From the NCBI RefSeq assembly GCF_000732925.1, contig NZ_CP008953.1, forward strand, positions 8,673,001-8,737,000: a stretch of DNA of 64,000 nt, read 5' to 3'. Both the position numbers and the translations under genes were made by a program. Shown piece after piece: positions 1 to 8,161 of this stretch (its first letter is position 1; each line of letters starts with the position of its first letter). Source of the stretch: Amycolatopsis japonica. Its GTDB lineage: Bacteria; Actinomycetota; Actinomycetes; Mycobacteriales; Pseudonocardiaceae. The notes below the pieces were generated by a model. That model did no database searches. It saw only the letters and a program-made list of their open reading frames with translations, and was not told where the DNA came from.

Positions 1-1107
1 CACGGTGTCTCGCGCCTTCGCTTCGACGCCGACAACCTGCCCGTCGTCCCGTTCCATGACCACGTCGACCTCCGCGCCACCGCTCACTCGCCAGTGGTGG
101 AGCCGGACCTCCGCTTCGCTCCACGTCGCTTGCTTGGCCAGTTCATTGACGATGAAGGTCTCGACAAGGGGGCCACGGGTCGGCGCCACGGGCTTCGCCA
201 GGGATTCCGGTGACACGCCCAGCAAAGAAGCGGCGAGGCCCGTGTCGGTGAGGTGCAGTTTGGCGTGTTTCACCGCCCGGGACGTCAGATTTCGCGACCA
301 CGCCGGGAGCCGGTGGACCAGGAACACCGCTTCGAGCAACTCGACGTACTTGTTCACCGTGGTGCGGTGAAGGCCTGTCCTGGTCGACGTGTTCACGCTG
401 TTGTGCTCTTGCGCTGTGATGGAGGCCAGGTAGGCCAGCAAGGCCGTCATCGCGCTGGGTTCATTGACCCTGGACATCTCCCGGATGTCGCGCTCCGCGA
501 TGGCCTGCACGTAGGCACGGAACCAGGCCTTACGCGCACGCGCGCCGCCGAGAAGCGCGGGTTCGGGAAAACCTCCGCGACAGATCCGCGCGAAGTAGTC
601 CGCGCGATCGACGTTCGCGGGACCGAGGCCGAGCAAACGGCCGGGTTCGTCGAAAGCGACATCGATGAACCGCTCGAACCGTCCCTCGAACTCCCCCTGC
701 GAAAACGGCCACACATCGACGACGACGCCCCGTCCCGCCAGGGACTCCGAAAGGCTGGGAGTCGCCAGGAACCTGGTGGACCCGGCCAGGACGTAGCGTC
801 CTGGCCCGCTCTCCGCGTCGACCTCCGCCTTGATCGCTCTGATCAGCGGGTCCCCTGCCCGTTGCACCTCATCGATGAGCCTGGGCTCCGGGCCGGTACC
901 GGCGAATCCGACGGGGTCCTCGATGGCCGCTTGCAGAAGCTGCTCGTCGTCGAGGTTGAAGGAGGTACCACCGTGACGCCGGTGCAGATGCCTGAGCATG
1001 GTCGTCTTACCGGCCTGACGCGGGCCGTTGAGGATCACGATACGAAAGCTCGCCAGGTACTCCTCGGCGACGGCGCAACTGGCCCGTACCAGGTCCGATT
1101 CGGCCAT
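1..1107 (-). CDS. DUF4143-type AAA ATPase, 3' end beyond window edge
   Basis: The frame is open from an ATG at 1107 to the window edge (369 codons, no stop), so the C-terminus is missing. A GAGGAGCT ribosome site precedes the ATG. Walker A is GPRQAGKTT (about residues 28-36) and Walker B is RLIDEV (about 76-81). The C-terminal part holds a winged-helix-like segment and EVDVV...GVEAKA, the acid/ExK pattern of the PD-(D/E)xK fold found in DUF4143 proteins. The family is common in actinobacteria and its role is poorly known. Three 23-bp spaced repeats lie upstream at 1155-1216, and a second family member sits at 12624-13868. Family assignment is secure; function is unknown. Confidence 0.85.
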   Translation of the reverse strand, partial: MAESDLVRASCAVAEEYLASFRIVILNGPRQAGKTTMLRHLHRRHGGTSFNLDDEQLLQAAIEDPVGFAGTGPEPRLIDEVQRAGDPLIRAIKAEVDAESGPGRYVLAGSTRFLATPSLSESLAGRGVVVDVWPFSQGEFEGRFERFIDVAFDEPGRLLGLGPANVDRADYFARICRGGFPEPALLGGARARKAWFRAYVQAIAERDIREMSRVNEPSAMTALLAYLASITAQEHNSVNTSTRTGLHRTTVNKYVELLEAVFLVHRLPAWSRNLTSRAVKHAKLHLTDTGLAASLLGVSPESLAKPVAPTRGPLVETFIVNELAKQATWSEAEVRLHHWRVSGGAEVDVVMERDDGQVVGVEAKARDTV

Positions 1108-1154
1108 AGCTCCTCGAAATGCCGGAGGTCGTGTACATCTCACAGTACCCTCGA

Positions 1155-1216
1155 CCGACATTTCACGACCAGGTGAACCAACATTCCACAGCGCAAGTGA
1201 CCGACATTTTGCTGAT
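1155..1216. repeat. Three imperfect direct repeats with 23-bp period upstream of DUF4143 gene
   Basis: Copies begin at 1155, 1178 and 1201 with cores CCGACATTTCAC, CCAACATTCCAC and CCGACATTTTGC. The spacing is exactly 23 bp, near two helical turns, which fits a protein binding one DNA face. A related triplet with the same spacing precedes the second DUF4143 gene at 13889-13951. An operator role is inferred. Confidence 0.6.
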
Positions 1217-1246
1217 CATGAAACCGCTGGCCTCAGCCACGCTCCG

Positions 1247-1303
1247 AGTACATGAAGGCCCCCTTCCTTGCGTCTAGCGCAAGGAAGGGGGCCTTCATGT
1301 ACT
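1247..1303. repeat. 57-bp perfect hairpin (family C)
   Basis: Two 26-bp arms beginning AGTACATGAAGGCCCCC surround a 5-nt TCTAG loop. It lies between the 5' flank of the DUF4143 gene and the 3' end of fbaA, which reads toward it. A near-identical 57-bp copy with the same loop sits at 52140-52196. It could act as a terminator for fbaA, but there is no T-tract. Confidence 0.85.
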
Positions 1304-1306
1304 TCC

Positions 1307-1326
1307 GCATTCAGAGGACTAAATGC
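1307..1326. repeat. Single 20-bp B-family half element
   Basis: The sequence GCATTCAGAGGACTAAATGC is the half unit of the larger ~62-bp inverted repeats seen at 4241, 17492, 24429 and 33884. Here it sits directly beside the 57-bp hairpin, the same pairing as at 52116-52237, and 8 bp from the fbaA stop codon. Confidence 0.8.
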
Positions 1327-1333
1327 GGGAGGG

Positions 1334-2362
1334 TCAGAGCTTCTTGCCGGCGGAGCCCAGCGACTGGGCGGCCTCGACGATGCGCGCGGCCATGCCGGCC
1401 TCGGCGGCCTTCAGGTAGCTACGCGGGTCGTAGACCTTCTTGTTGCCGACCTCGCCGTCGATCTTCAGGACGCCGTCGTAGTTCTTGAAGAAGTGGTCCG
1501 CGATGGGCCGGGTGAAGGCGTACTGCGTGTCGGTGTCGACGTTCATCTTCACGACGCCGTAGGACACCGCCTCGCGGATCTCCTCCGGCAGCGAGCCGGA
1601 ACCGCCGTGGAAGACCAGCTCGAACGGCTTCGAACCCGCCGGGAGGCCGAGCTTCTTCGACGCCGCCTCCTGGCCGCCCTTGAGCACGTCCGGGCGCAGC
1701 TTCACGTTGCCGGGCTTGTAGACGCCGTGCACGTTGCCGAAGGTCGCGGCCAGCAGGTAGCGGCCGTTCTCGCCGGAGCCGAGCGCGTCGATCGTCTTCA
1801 GGAAGTCGCCCTCGGCGGTGTAGAGCTTCTCGTTGATCTCGGCTTCGACGCCGTCTTCCTCGCCGCCGACGACGCCGATCTCGACCTCGAGGATGATGTT
1901 CGCGGCCGCTGCCTTGGCGAGCAGCTCCTGCGCGATCTCGAGGTTCTCGTCGAGGTCGATCGCGGAACCGTCCCACATGTGGCTCTGGAACAGCGGGTTC
2001 TGGCCGTTCTTGACCCGCTCCGCCGAGATCTCGATCAGCGGGCGGACGAAGCCGTCGAGCTTGTCCTTGGGGCAGTGGTCGGTGTGCAGCGCGACGTTCA
2101 CGTCGTACTTGGCGGCGACGACCTGGGCGAACTCGGCGAGCGCGACCGAACCGGTCACCATGTCCTTGACCTTCTGGCCGGACGCGAACTCCGCGCCGCC
2201 GGTGGAGAACTGGATGATCCCGTCGCTCTCCGCCTCGGCGAACCCGCGGATGGCGGCGTTCAGGGTCTCCGACGAGGTCACGTTGATGGCCGGGTAGGCG
2301 AATTCGTTCGCCTTCGCCCGGTCGAGCATCTCCGCGTAGACCTCGGGGGTGGCGATGGGCAT
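1334..2362 (-). CDS. fbaA: Class II fructose-bisphosphate aldolase
   Basis: Zinc-dependent aldolase that interconverts fructose 1,6-bisphosphate with glyceraldehyde 3-phosphate and dihydroxyacetone phosphate in glycolysis and gluconeogenesis. The 342-residue length matches the actinobacterial class IIa enzyme. HTDHC at residues 93-97 carries the catalytic Asp95 and zinc ligand His96; EVEIGVVGGEEDG and the HGGSGS phosphate-binding motif follow. A GAGGAGT ribosome site precedes ATG 2362. It appears monocistronic; repeats near 1247-1326 lie at its 3' end. Confidence 0.97.
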   Translation of the reverse strand: MPIATPEVYAEMLDRAKANEFAYPAINVTSSETLNAAIRGFAEAESDGIIQFSTGGAEFASGQKVKDMVTGSVALAEFAQVVAAKYDVNVALHTDHCPKDKLDGFVRPLIEISAERVKNGQNPLFQSHMWDGSAIDLDENLEIAQELLAKAAAANIILEVEIGVVGGEEDGVEAEINEKLYTAEGDFLKTIDALGSGENGRYLLAATFGNVHGVYKPGNVKLRPDVLKGGQEAASKKLGLPAGSKPFELVFHGGSGSLPEEIREAVSYGVVKMNVDTDTQYAFTRPIADHFFKNYDGVLKIDGEVGNKKVYDPRSYLKAAEAGMAARIVEAAQSLGSAGKKL

Positions 2363-2445
2363 CGTTTACTCCTCCTCGAAGCAGGCTGGTGCACCTCTCG
2401 GCCGCATCGTACGAGGTCGGCCGGGAGGTGCCTACAGCCGTCGCG

Positions 2446-3267
2446 TCAGAGGAGGACCGCGGCGAGCGCCCGGTAGACCGGCAGGGGGTCTTGGTTCAGT
2501 ACCTGGATGTTGACGTGGTCCGCCCCGGCTTCGATATGCGCGGTGACGCCGCGGGCGACCGTCTCGGCGTCGCCGTGGACGGCCAGCGCGTCGACCAGTT
2601 TGTCGCTGCCCTCGCCCGCCAGGTCTTCGTCGGTGAAACCGAGTTTCCGCAGGGAGTTCGTGTAGTTGACGAGGCTCAGGTAGAACTGGACACCCGGCCG
2701 CCCGATCTCGCGGGCCTTCGCCGGGTCGGCCTCGAGGACGACCTTTTGCTCGGGCGCGAGCAGCGGTCCTTCGCCGAGGATCTCCCGCGCCTGGCGGGTG
2801 TGCTCGGGCGTCATCAGGTACGGGTGGGCTCCCGCCGTGCGGTCTCCTGCGAGCTTGATCACCTTCGGGCCGAGAGCGGCGAGAACGCGGCCTTCGACCG
2901 GCACCCCGGCGTCGTCGAGCGCGTCGAGGTACTCGACCAGCGCCGTGTACGGCTTCTTGAACTCGGCGGTGTGCTCGCGGTGCCCGGCCCCGATCCCGAG
3001 CAGGAACCGGCCCGGGTGCTTCGCCTCGATGCGCTTGTACGACTCGGCGACCGTGACCGCGTCGTCTTTCCAGATGTTGACGATGCCGGTGGCCACCTTG
3101 ATCGTCTTCGTGGCGTCGAGCAGCTCCTCCGCCTTCACGAGGTCGCCGTCCGGTGAGCCGCCCAGCCAGATCGCGCCGTAGCCGAGTTCCTCCAGCTCAC
3201 GGGCGATCTCCGGGGTGAAGACGGATTCGTGCTGCCAGATGCCGATCCTGCCGAGTTCGATTCCCAT
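2446..3267 (-). CDS. LLM-class F420-dependent oxidoreductase
   Basis: Luciferase-like TIM-barrel oxidoreductase of 273 residues, likely using coenzyme F420. N-terminal RIGIWQHES, the central GRFLLGIGAGH segment and a C-terminal GADHVNIQVL strand are typical of actinobacterial F420-dependent LLM proteins (MSMEG_2249-like TIGR families). I start at ATG 3267; an in-frame GTG at 3282 would add five residues but has no better ribosome site. It is divergent from the aldo/keto reductase at 3318. The substrate is unknown. Confidence 0.85.
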   Translation of the reverse strand: MGIELGRIGIWQHESVFTPEIARELEELGYGAIWLGGSPDGDLVKAEELLDATKTIKVATGIVNIWKDDAVTVAESYKRIEAKHPGRFLLGIGAGHREHTAEFKKPYTALVEYLDALDDAGVPVEGRVLAALGPKVIKLAGDRTAGAHPYLMTPEHTRQAREILGEGPLLAPEQKVVLEADPAKAREIGRPGVQFYLSLVNYTNSLRKLGFTDEDLAGEGSDKLVDALAVHGDAETVARGVTAHIEAGADHVNIQVLNQDPLPVYRALAAVLL

Positions 3268-3317
3268 GTTCCGAGCCAACACCGCGGGCGGGCGATGTCT
3301 TCCCTTATGTTCGAACC

Positions 3318-4232
3318 ATGGCGAAACTCGGGAACACCGACCTCGACGTCCGTGGGATCAACCTCGGCGGCAACGTCTTCGGCTGGACCGCGGACGAGGA
3401 ACAGTCCTTCGCCGTCCTCGACGCCTACACGGCGGCGGGCGGCAACTTCATCGACACCGCCGACCTGTACTCCCAAGGCGGTTCCGAGACGATCATCGGC
3501 GACTGGCTGGCCAAGCGCGGCCGCCGTGACGACGTCGTCATCGCGACCAAGACCGGTATGTGGGAGCAGCGCAAGGGGCTGTCGGCGGCGAACATCGCGG
3601 CGGCGGCCGAAGACTCGCTGCGACGCCTCCGTACCGATCACATCGACCTCTACTACGCGCACCTCGACGATCCGGACACGCCGGTCGAGGAGACGGTGCG
3701 GGCCTTCGACGCGCTCGTGCGCGCGGGCAAGGTGCGCTACGTCGCGGCGTCTAACTACTCCGCCGAACGACTGAGCGAAGCACTGTCCATTTCGGACCGC
3801 GAAGGGCTGGCGAAGTACGTCGCGCTGCAGCCGCACTACAACCTCGTCGAGCGGGACTACGAGCAGGATCTGGCGCCGACGGTCGAGCGCGAAGGCCTGA
3901 CCGTCCTGCCGTATTTCTCGCTGGCCAAGGGTTTCCTCGCCGGGAAGTACCGCTCGAAGGACGACCTCGGGGACAGCCCGCGCGCCGCTCGCGCTTCGTC
4001 CTATTTGGACGAACGGGGCGAGCGGGTACTCGCGGCGCTCGACGAGGTCGCGGCCTCCCGCGGCGTCCCGGTCGCGGCCGTTTCGCTCGCGTGGCTGTTC
4101 GCGCAGCCGACCGTCACCGCGCCCATCGCGAGCGCCCGCTCGGTCGAGCAGCTGAACGACCTCCTGCCCGCGGCCGACCTCACGCTGACCACCGAGGAGG
4201 TCGACACCCTCACCGCCGCCTCCGGAAGCTGA
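3318..4232 (+). CDS. Aldo/keto reductase
   Basis: NADPH-dependent (beta/alpha)8 reductase of 304 residues. The catalytic tetrad is visible: Asp in FIDTAD, Tyr in LYSQGGSE, Lys in VIATKTG and His in YYAHLDD. The C-terminal PIASARSVEQL segment is the usual cofactor-phosphate site. The length matches the YajO/Tas-like AKR subgroup. It stands alone, divergent from the LLM oxidoreductase with about 50 bp between starts. The natural substrate cannot be told from sequence. Confidence 0.92.
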   Translation: MAKLGNTDLDVRGINLGGNVFGWTADEEQSFAVLDAYTAAGGNFIDTADLYSQGGSETIIGDWLAKRGRRDDVVIATKTGMWEQRKGLSAANIAAAAEDSLRRLRTDHIDLYYAHLDDPDTPVEETVRAFDALVRAGKVRYVAASNYSAERLSEALSISDREGLAKYVALQPHYNLVERDYEQDLAPTVEREGLTVLPYFSLAKGFLAGKYRSKDDLGDSPRAARASSYLDERGERVLAALDEVAASRGVPVAAVSLAWLFAQPTVTAPIASARSVEQLNDLLPAADLTLTTEEVDTLTAASGS

Positions 4233-4240
4233 CGACCCTC

Positions 4241-4303
4241 GCGTTTCGTCCTCTGAATGCGGTAGTTGGCACCACGAACTACCGCATTCAGAGGACGAAA
4301 CGC
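4241..4303. repeat. 63-bp B-family inverted repeat
   Basis: Two 27-bp perfectly matched arms starting GCGTTTCGTCCTCTGAATGC surround a 9-nt centre. It begins 9 bp after the aldo/keto reductase stop. Homologous 62-bp copies are at 17492, 24429 and 33884. It could terminate transcription of the upstream gene, although no T-run follows. Confidence 0.9.
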
Positions 4304-4307
4304 GGAC

Positions 4308-4334
4308 TTACTTGCGGGTAGCTTACTCCGGGTA
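4308..4334. promoter_or_regulatory. Two TTACTnnnGGGTA-like direct copies before redox operon
   Basis: TTACTTGCGGGTA (4308-4320) and TTACTCCGGGTA (4323-4334) lie about 50 bp before the SDR start. Related sites occur at 5776-5790 and at 61720-61733 before etfD. They resemble half-palindromic operators of TetR-type lipid regulators; this is inference. Confidence 0.4.
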
Positions 4335-4381
4335 GGTTGGGGTACCGTCCGAAAGCCTTAGGGCTCGGACGAGGAGGCAAC

Positions 4382-5272
4382 GTGGCCAAGAACAGCGTGA
4401 ACGGCAAGGTCGTCCTGATCACCGGCGCCGCGAGGGGCATCGGCGCGGGGCTCGCCGAGCGCCTGGCCGCGCAGGGCGCGAAGGTCGCCTTGGTCGGCAT
4501 CGAAGCCAAGGAACAGCAGGCGGTCGCCGACAAGATCGGCCCCAGCGCGCACGCGTGGGAAGCCGACGTCACCAGCTGGGAAGACCTCGAACGCGCCACC
4601 GCGGGCGTCGTCGAGCACTTCGGCGGGATCGACATCGTCATCGCGAACGCCGGCATCGCGACCTCCGGTTTCGTCCGGTCGGTGGATCCCGCCGCCTTCG
4701 AAAAGGTCATCGAGGTCGACCTCCTGGGCGTTTGGCGCACCTTCCGCGTCACCCTTCCGCATGTCATCGACCGCAAGGGCTACCTGCTCGCGATCTCCTC
4801 GCTGGCCGCGATCACCCACGCGCCCGGCATGGCGAACTACGCCGCCGCGAAGGCAGGCGTCGAGGCGTTCTGCAACAGCTTCCGCGCCGAAGTCGCCCAC
4901 CTCGGCGTGAAGGTCGGCGTCGCGCACCCGACCTGGATCCGCACCGACCTCGTCGAGAGCGCCGACCAGCACCCGGTCTTCGGCAAGCTCCGCGCCGGCA
5001 TGCCCGGCCTGCTCGGCAAGACCTACCCGCTGTCCGTCGCGCTCGACCACCTCCAGGCCGGGGTCAACAAACGCGCCCGCACCGTGCACGTGCCCCGCTG
5101 GGTCGGCGGCCTGAAGCTGATCCGCGCGTTCCTGCCGCCGATCATCGAGATCGGCGCGAAGGGCCGGATCAAGAAGGCCGACGCCGCCGCGCTCATGGAC
5201 ATCAAGGAGCGCGGGGCGTACGAATCTTCAGTGACCGGCCAGGCAGGCCGGGCCGCCACACGAAAGGGCTGA
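4382..5272 (+). CDS. SDR family oxidoreductase
   Basis: Classical short-chain dehydrogenase of 296 residues. It shows the NAD(P) motif TGAARGIG near the N-terminus, NAGIA, and the catalytic YAAAK. I chose GTG 4382 because GAGGAGG stands six bases upstream; an in-frame TTG at 4337 has no such site. The protein has an extended C-terminal tail after the Rossmann core, as in mycobacterial SDRs. It opens a tight operon with the PPOX gene (3-bp gap), monooxygenase, diiron protein and reductase, and probably oxidises or reduces a hydroxylated intermediate of that pathway. Confidence 0.92.
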   Translation: MAKNSVNGKVVLITGAARGIGAGLAERLAAQGAKVALVGIEAKEQQAVADKIGPSAHAWEADVTSWEDLERATAGVVEHFGGIDIVIANAGIATSGFVRSVDPAAFEKVIEVDLLGVWRTFRVTLPHVIDRKGYLLAISSLAAITHAPGMANYAAAKAGVEAFCNSFRAEVAHLGVKVGVAHPTWIRTDLVESADQHPVFGKLRAGMPGLLGKTYPLSVALDHLQAGVNKRARTVHVPRWVGGLKLIRAFLPPIIEIGAKGRIKKADAAALMDIKERGAYESSVTGQAGRAATRKG

Positions 5273-5275
5273 CGT

Positions 5276-5749
5276 ATGTCCCGTCGCGACCAGATCCGCA
5301 TGTCACCTGACGAACTCGCCGCCTACCTCGACGAGCAGAAGGTCATCAACGTCGCGACGATCGGCCCGAACGGCCGCCCGCATCTGGCGCCGCTCTGGTA
5401 CTACCCGCACGAGTCCAGCGTCGCGACCTGGACCTACGGCACGTCCCAGAAGGCGAAGAACCTGGAGCGAGACCCCCGCGCCACCGTGCTCATCGAGGAC
5501 GGCGAGAGCTACGAGAAGCTGCGCGGGGTCTCCCTCGAAGCCGACGTCGAGGTCATCACCGACACGGCCGTGGTCACCCAGATGGGTATCAGCCTCATGC
5601 AGCGGTACGCGGGCGCGAAGCCCGGGGACCCGGTGCCCGACGAGCTGTCCGGCTTCATCGGCAAGCAGGCCCCGAAGCGGATCGGGCTGATTTTCCGGCC
5701 CACCAAGATCGTCAGCTGGGACCACACGAAACTCGGCGGCACGTACTGA
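5276..5749 (+). CDS. PPOX-class flavin/F420-dependent protein
   Basis: Split beta-barrel FMN/F420-binding protein of 157 residues. The N-terminal INVATIGPNGRPHLAPLWYY strand pair and the KAKNLERDPRATVLIEDG segment match the pyridoxamine-phosphate-oxidase-like F420-dependent enzymes of actinobacteria. Spacing of 3 bp from the SDR indicates one transcript. The role within the redox operon is unknown; it may use the deazaflavin cofactor shared with the LLM enzyme at 2446. Confidence 0.88.
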   Translation: MSRRDQIRMSPDELAAYLDEQKVINVATIGPNGRPHLAPLWYYPHESSVATWTYGTSQKAKNLERDPRATVLIEDGESYEKLRGVSLEADVEVITDTAVVTQMGISLMQRYAGAKPGDPVPDELSGFIGKQAPKRIGLIFRPTKIVSWDHTKLGGTY

Positions 5750-5759
5750 CGGGTAGGTA

Positions 5760-5790
5760 GTACTAGCAAGTAACTGTTACTTCAGGTAAC
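5760..5790. promoter_or_regulatory. Palindromic operator-like sites before monooxygenase
   Basis: GTTACTTCAGGTAAC (5776-5790) is a perfect 5+5 palindrome, preceded by a related TACTAGCAAGTA. The sites fill most of the 79-bp gap before the monooxygenase, suggesting an internal, separately regulated promoter. They resemble the sites at 4308-4334. Confidence 0.5.
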
Positions 5791-5828
5791 GTCATCCGCG
5801 CAAGAAAGCCTCGACGTGGAGGGCGCAG

Positions 5829-7298
5829 ATGACCGAGCGATTCAAGGTCGTGATCGTGGGCACCGGATTCTCCGGGCTCGGCCAGGCCATCCAGCTCGAA
5901 AAGGCCGGGATCTCCGACTACGTGATCCTGGAGAAGGCGGACGAAGTCGGCGGTACGTGGCGCGACAACTCGTACCCCGGCTGCGCCTGCGACGTGCAGT
6001 CCCACATGTACTCGTTCTCGTACGAGCAGAACCCGGACTGGTCGCGGTCGTTCTCACCCGCCCCGGAGATCTTCCAGTACCTGAAGGACGTCACCGACAA
6101 GTACCGGCTGCGGCGCAAGATCCGCTTCGGGGTCGAGCTCACCGGTGCCACCTGGGACGACACCGCACGCCGCTGGCACGTGCACACCAAGTCGGGTGAG
6201 TTCGAGGCCCAGTTCCTGGTCTCCGGCGTCGGCGGCCTGCACATCCCGCAGGTGCCCACGCTGCCCGGGATCGAGAAGTTCAAGGGCCAGACCTGGCATT
6301 CGGCGCAGTGGAACCACGAGTACGACCTGCGCGGCAAGAAGGTCGCCGTGGTCGGCACCGGCGCGAGCGCGATCCAGTTCGTCCCGAAGATCGCCCCCGA
6401 GGTCGACGAGCTGACGCTGTTCCAGCGGACGCCGCCGTGGATCATGCCGAAACCCGACCACGCGATGCCCGGCTGGACCAAGACCGCGTTCCGCCGGATC
6501 CCCGGCGTGCAACGGCTTTACCGCAACGCGCTGTACTGGTTCCTCGAGGTGCGCGCCGTCGGCTTCAACGGTCACCCCGCGATCATGAAGGCCGGCGAGG
6601 TGATCGCGAAGCGCCACATCGGCAAGGCCATCAAGGATCCGAAGCTGCGCAAGAAGGTCACCCCGGACTACACCATGGGCTGCAAGCGGGTGCTGATCTC
6701 CAACGACTACTACCCGGCGATCAATCGGTCCAATGTGGACGTCAACACCGAAGGCGTGCGCGAGGTCAAGGCGCACAGCGTCGTCGACGGGAACGGTATC
6801 GAGCACGAGGTCGACGCGATCATCTACGGCACCGGCTTCAAGGTCACGGATGCCTTGGAATACCTCGACATCACCGGGATCGACGGCCGCGACCTCGCCA
6901 AGGAATGGGCGACCGAGGGGATGCACACGCACAAGGGCATCAACGTCGCCGGTTTCCCCAACCTGTTCTTCCTCCTCGGCCCGAACACCGCGCTGGGCCA
7001 CAACTCCGTGGTCTTCATGATCGAGTCGCAGGCGCGGTACGTCGTCGACGCGATCAAACTCGCCGACTCGCGGGGCGCCGCCGCGCTCGACGTCCGCCCC
7101 GGCGTGCAGGAGAAGTTCCAGCGCGAGATCCAGGACAAGCTCGTCAAGGGTGTGTGGACCCAGGGCGGCTGCAAGAGCTGGTACCTCGACGCGAAGGGCG
7201 TCAACCGCACGATCTGGCCGGGCTTCACCTGGCGCTACTGGCTCGACACCCGCAAGGTCGACGCGAGCGACTACGAACTCAGCGGGAGGTCGTCGTGA
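5829..7298 (+). CDS. Flavin-containing / Baeyer-Villiger-type monooxygenase
   Basis: NADPH- and FAD-dependent monooxygenase of 489 residues. The N-terminal FAD fold is GTGFSGLG, the second Rossmann motif is VVGTGASA, and between them FKGQTWHSAQW fits the FxGxxxHxxxW fingerprint of class B flavin monooxygenases. Size and order match MymA/EthA-like actinobacterial enzymes acting on ketones or sulfur compounds. Ribosome site GGAGGGC precedes ATG 5829. The next gene overlaps its stop by GTGA, so translation is coupled to the diiron protein. Confidence 0.92.
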   Translation: MTERFKVVIVGTGFSGLGQAIQLEKAGISDYVILEKADEVGGTWRDNSYPGCACDVQSHMYSFSYEQNPDWSRSFSPAPEIFQYLKDVTDKYRLRRKIRFGVELTGATWDDTARRWHVHTKSGEFEAQFLVSGVGGLHIPQVPTLPGIEKFKGQTWHSAQWNHEYDLRGKKVAVVGTGASAIQFVPKIAPEVDELTLFQRTPPWIMPKPDHAMPGWTKTAFRRIPGVQRLYRNALYWFLEVRAVGFNGHPAIMKAGEVIAKRHIGKAIKDPKLRKKVTPDYTMGCKRVLISNDYYPAINRSNVDVNTEGVREVKAHSVVDGNGIEHEVDAIIYGTGFKVTDALEYLDITGIDGRDLAKEWATEGMHTHKGINVAGFPNLFFLLGPNTALGHNSVVFMIESQARYVVDAIKLADSRGAAALDVRPGVQEKFQREIQDKLVKGVWTQGGCKSWYLDAKGVNRTIWPGFTWRYWLDTRKVDASDYELSGRSS

Positions 7299-8161
7299 CC
7301 GACCACGAGCAGATCGTCCTGCACGCTCGCGACGTCGAGTTCGACTGGGCGTCGCTGCCGATGCACTGGATCCCCGGCGAACCGCAGGCGACGCACACGA
7401 TCAACGTGCTGCACCTGGCGCTGCCGGAGGGCGAACGCTGGTTCGTCGAGGTGTTCAAGCAGGCCGTGCCGCTGATCCGCGACGAGCGGCTCAAGGAGGA
7501 CGTCCTCGGCTTCATCGGCCAGGAGGCCATGCACGCCGAGGCGCACGACAGCGCGGCCGAACACCTCGAAGCCGCGGGCGTCCACGTGCGGCCGTACATC
7601 GCGCAGATGGAGTGGATGTTCCGCCGTCTGCTCGGCGACCGTGAGCTTTCCGCCAAACGGCGCGAAGAATGGTTGATCGAACGGCTCGCCGTCATCGCCG
7701 CGATCGAGCACTACACGGCGTTCCTCGGCCAGTGGATCCTCGACGCCGAAGCGCTCGACAAGGCCGGCGCCGATCCGACGATGCTGGATCTCCTGCGCTG
7801 GCACGGCGCCGAAGAGGTCGAGCACCGCTCGGTCGCGTTCGATCTGTTCATGCACCTCGACGGCCGGTACGCGCGCCGCGTGCGCAGCATGCTCGTGGTG
7901 ACGCCGGTACTCGCGTGGGTCTTCTTGCGGGGCACCAGGTTCCTCATGAAGAACGACCCGACCCGGCCGGGCAAGACGAGTTTCCGGACCTATCTGCGCG
8001 TCGCGAAGCTCGGGCTGCTGCCGTCGGGCAGGCAGTTGCGGCGCGAGATCCGGCCGTACTTCCGGAAGTCCTATCACCCCACCGAAACCGGCAACACGGA
8101 TCAGGCCGTCGCGTACCTCGCGAGCTCTCCGGCCGCGCTGGCCGCCGACGAACCCCGATGA
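7295..8161 (+). CDS. Ferritin-like diiron protein (PF10118 'metal-dependent hydrolase')
   Basis: 288 residues from GTG 7295, which overlaps the monooxygenase stop. The family is catalogued as a predicted metal-dependent hydrolase, but the sequence shows the four-helix diiron pattern E, ExxH, E, ExxH: Glu52, Glu77-Ala-Met-His80, Glu138 and Glu174-Val-Glu-His177. That is the ligand set of diiron oxygenases and desaturases. A helical hydrophobic stretch follows (about 200-220). The next gene, overlapping by ATGA, is a ferredoxin-type reductase able to supply electrons. I infer an oxidative rather than hydrolytic role; substrate unknown. Confidence 0.85.
   Translation: MTDHEQIVLHARDVEFDWASLPMHWIPGEPQATHTINVLHLALPEGERWFVEVFKQAVPLIRDERLKEDVLGFIGQEAMHAEAHDSAAEHLEAAGVHVRPYIAQMEWMFRRLLGDRELSAKRREEWLIERLAVIAAIEHYTAFLGQWILDAEALDKAGADPTMLDLLRWHGAEEVEHRSVAFDLFMHLDGRYARRVRSMLVVTPVLAWVFLRGTRFLMKNDPTRPGKTSFRTYLRVAKLGLLPSGRQLRREIRPYFRKSYHPTETGNTDQAVAYLASSPAALAADEPR

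Noticed and set aside
1247..1303. 57-bp hairpin as a classical Rho-independent terminator
   Set aside because: No T-run follows on either strand, and a near-identical copy elsewhere argues for a repeat family; attenuation remains possible.
4337..4381. Earlier TTG start for the SDR at 4382
   Set aside because: No ribosome site, while GAGGAGG stands just before GTG 4382 and the Rossmann motif is then at the usual distance.
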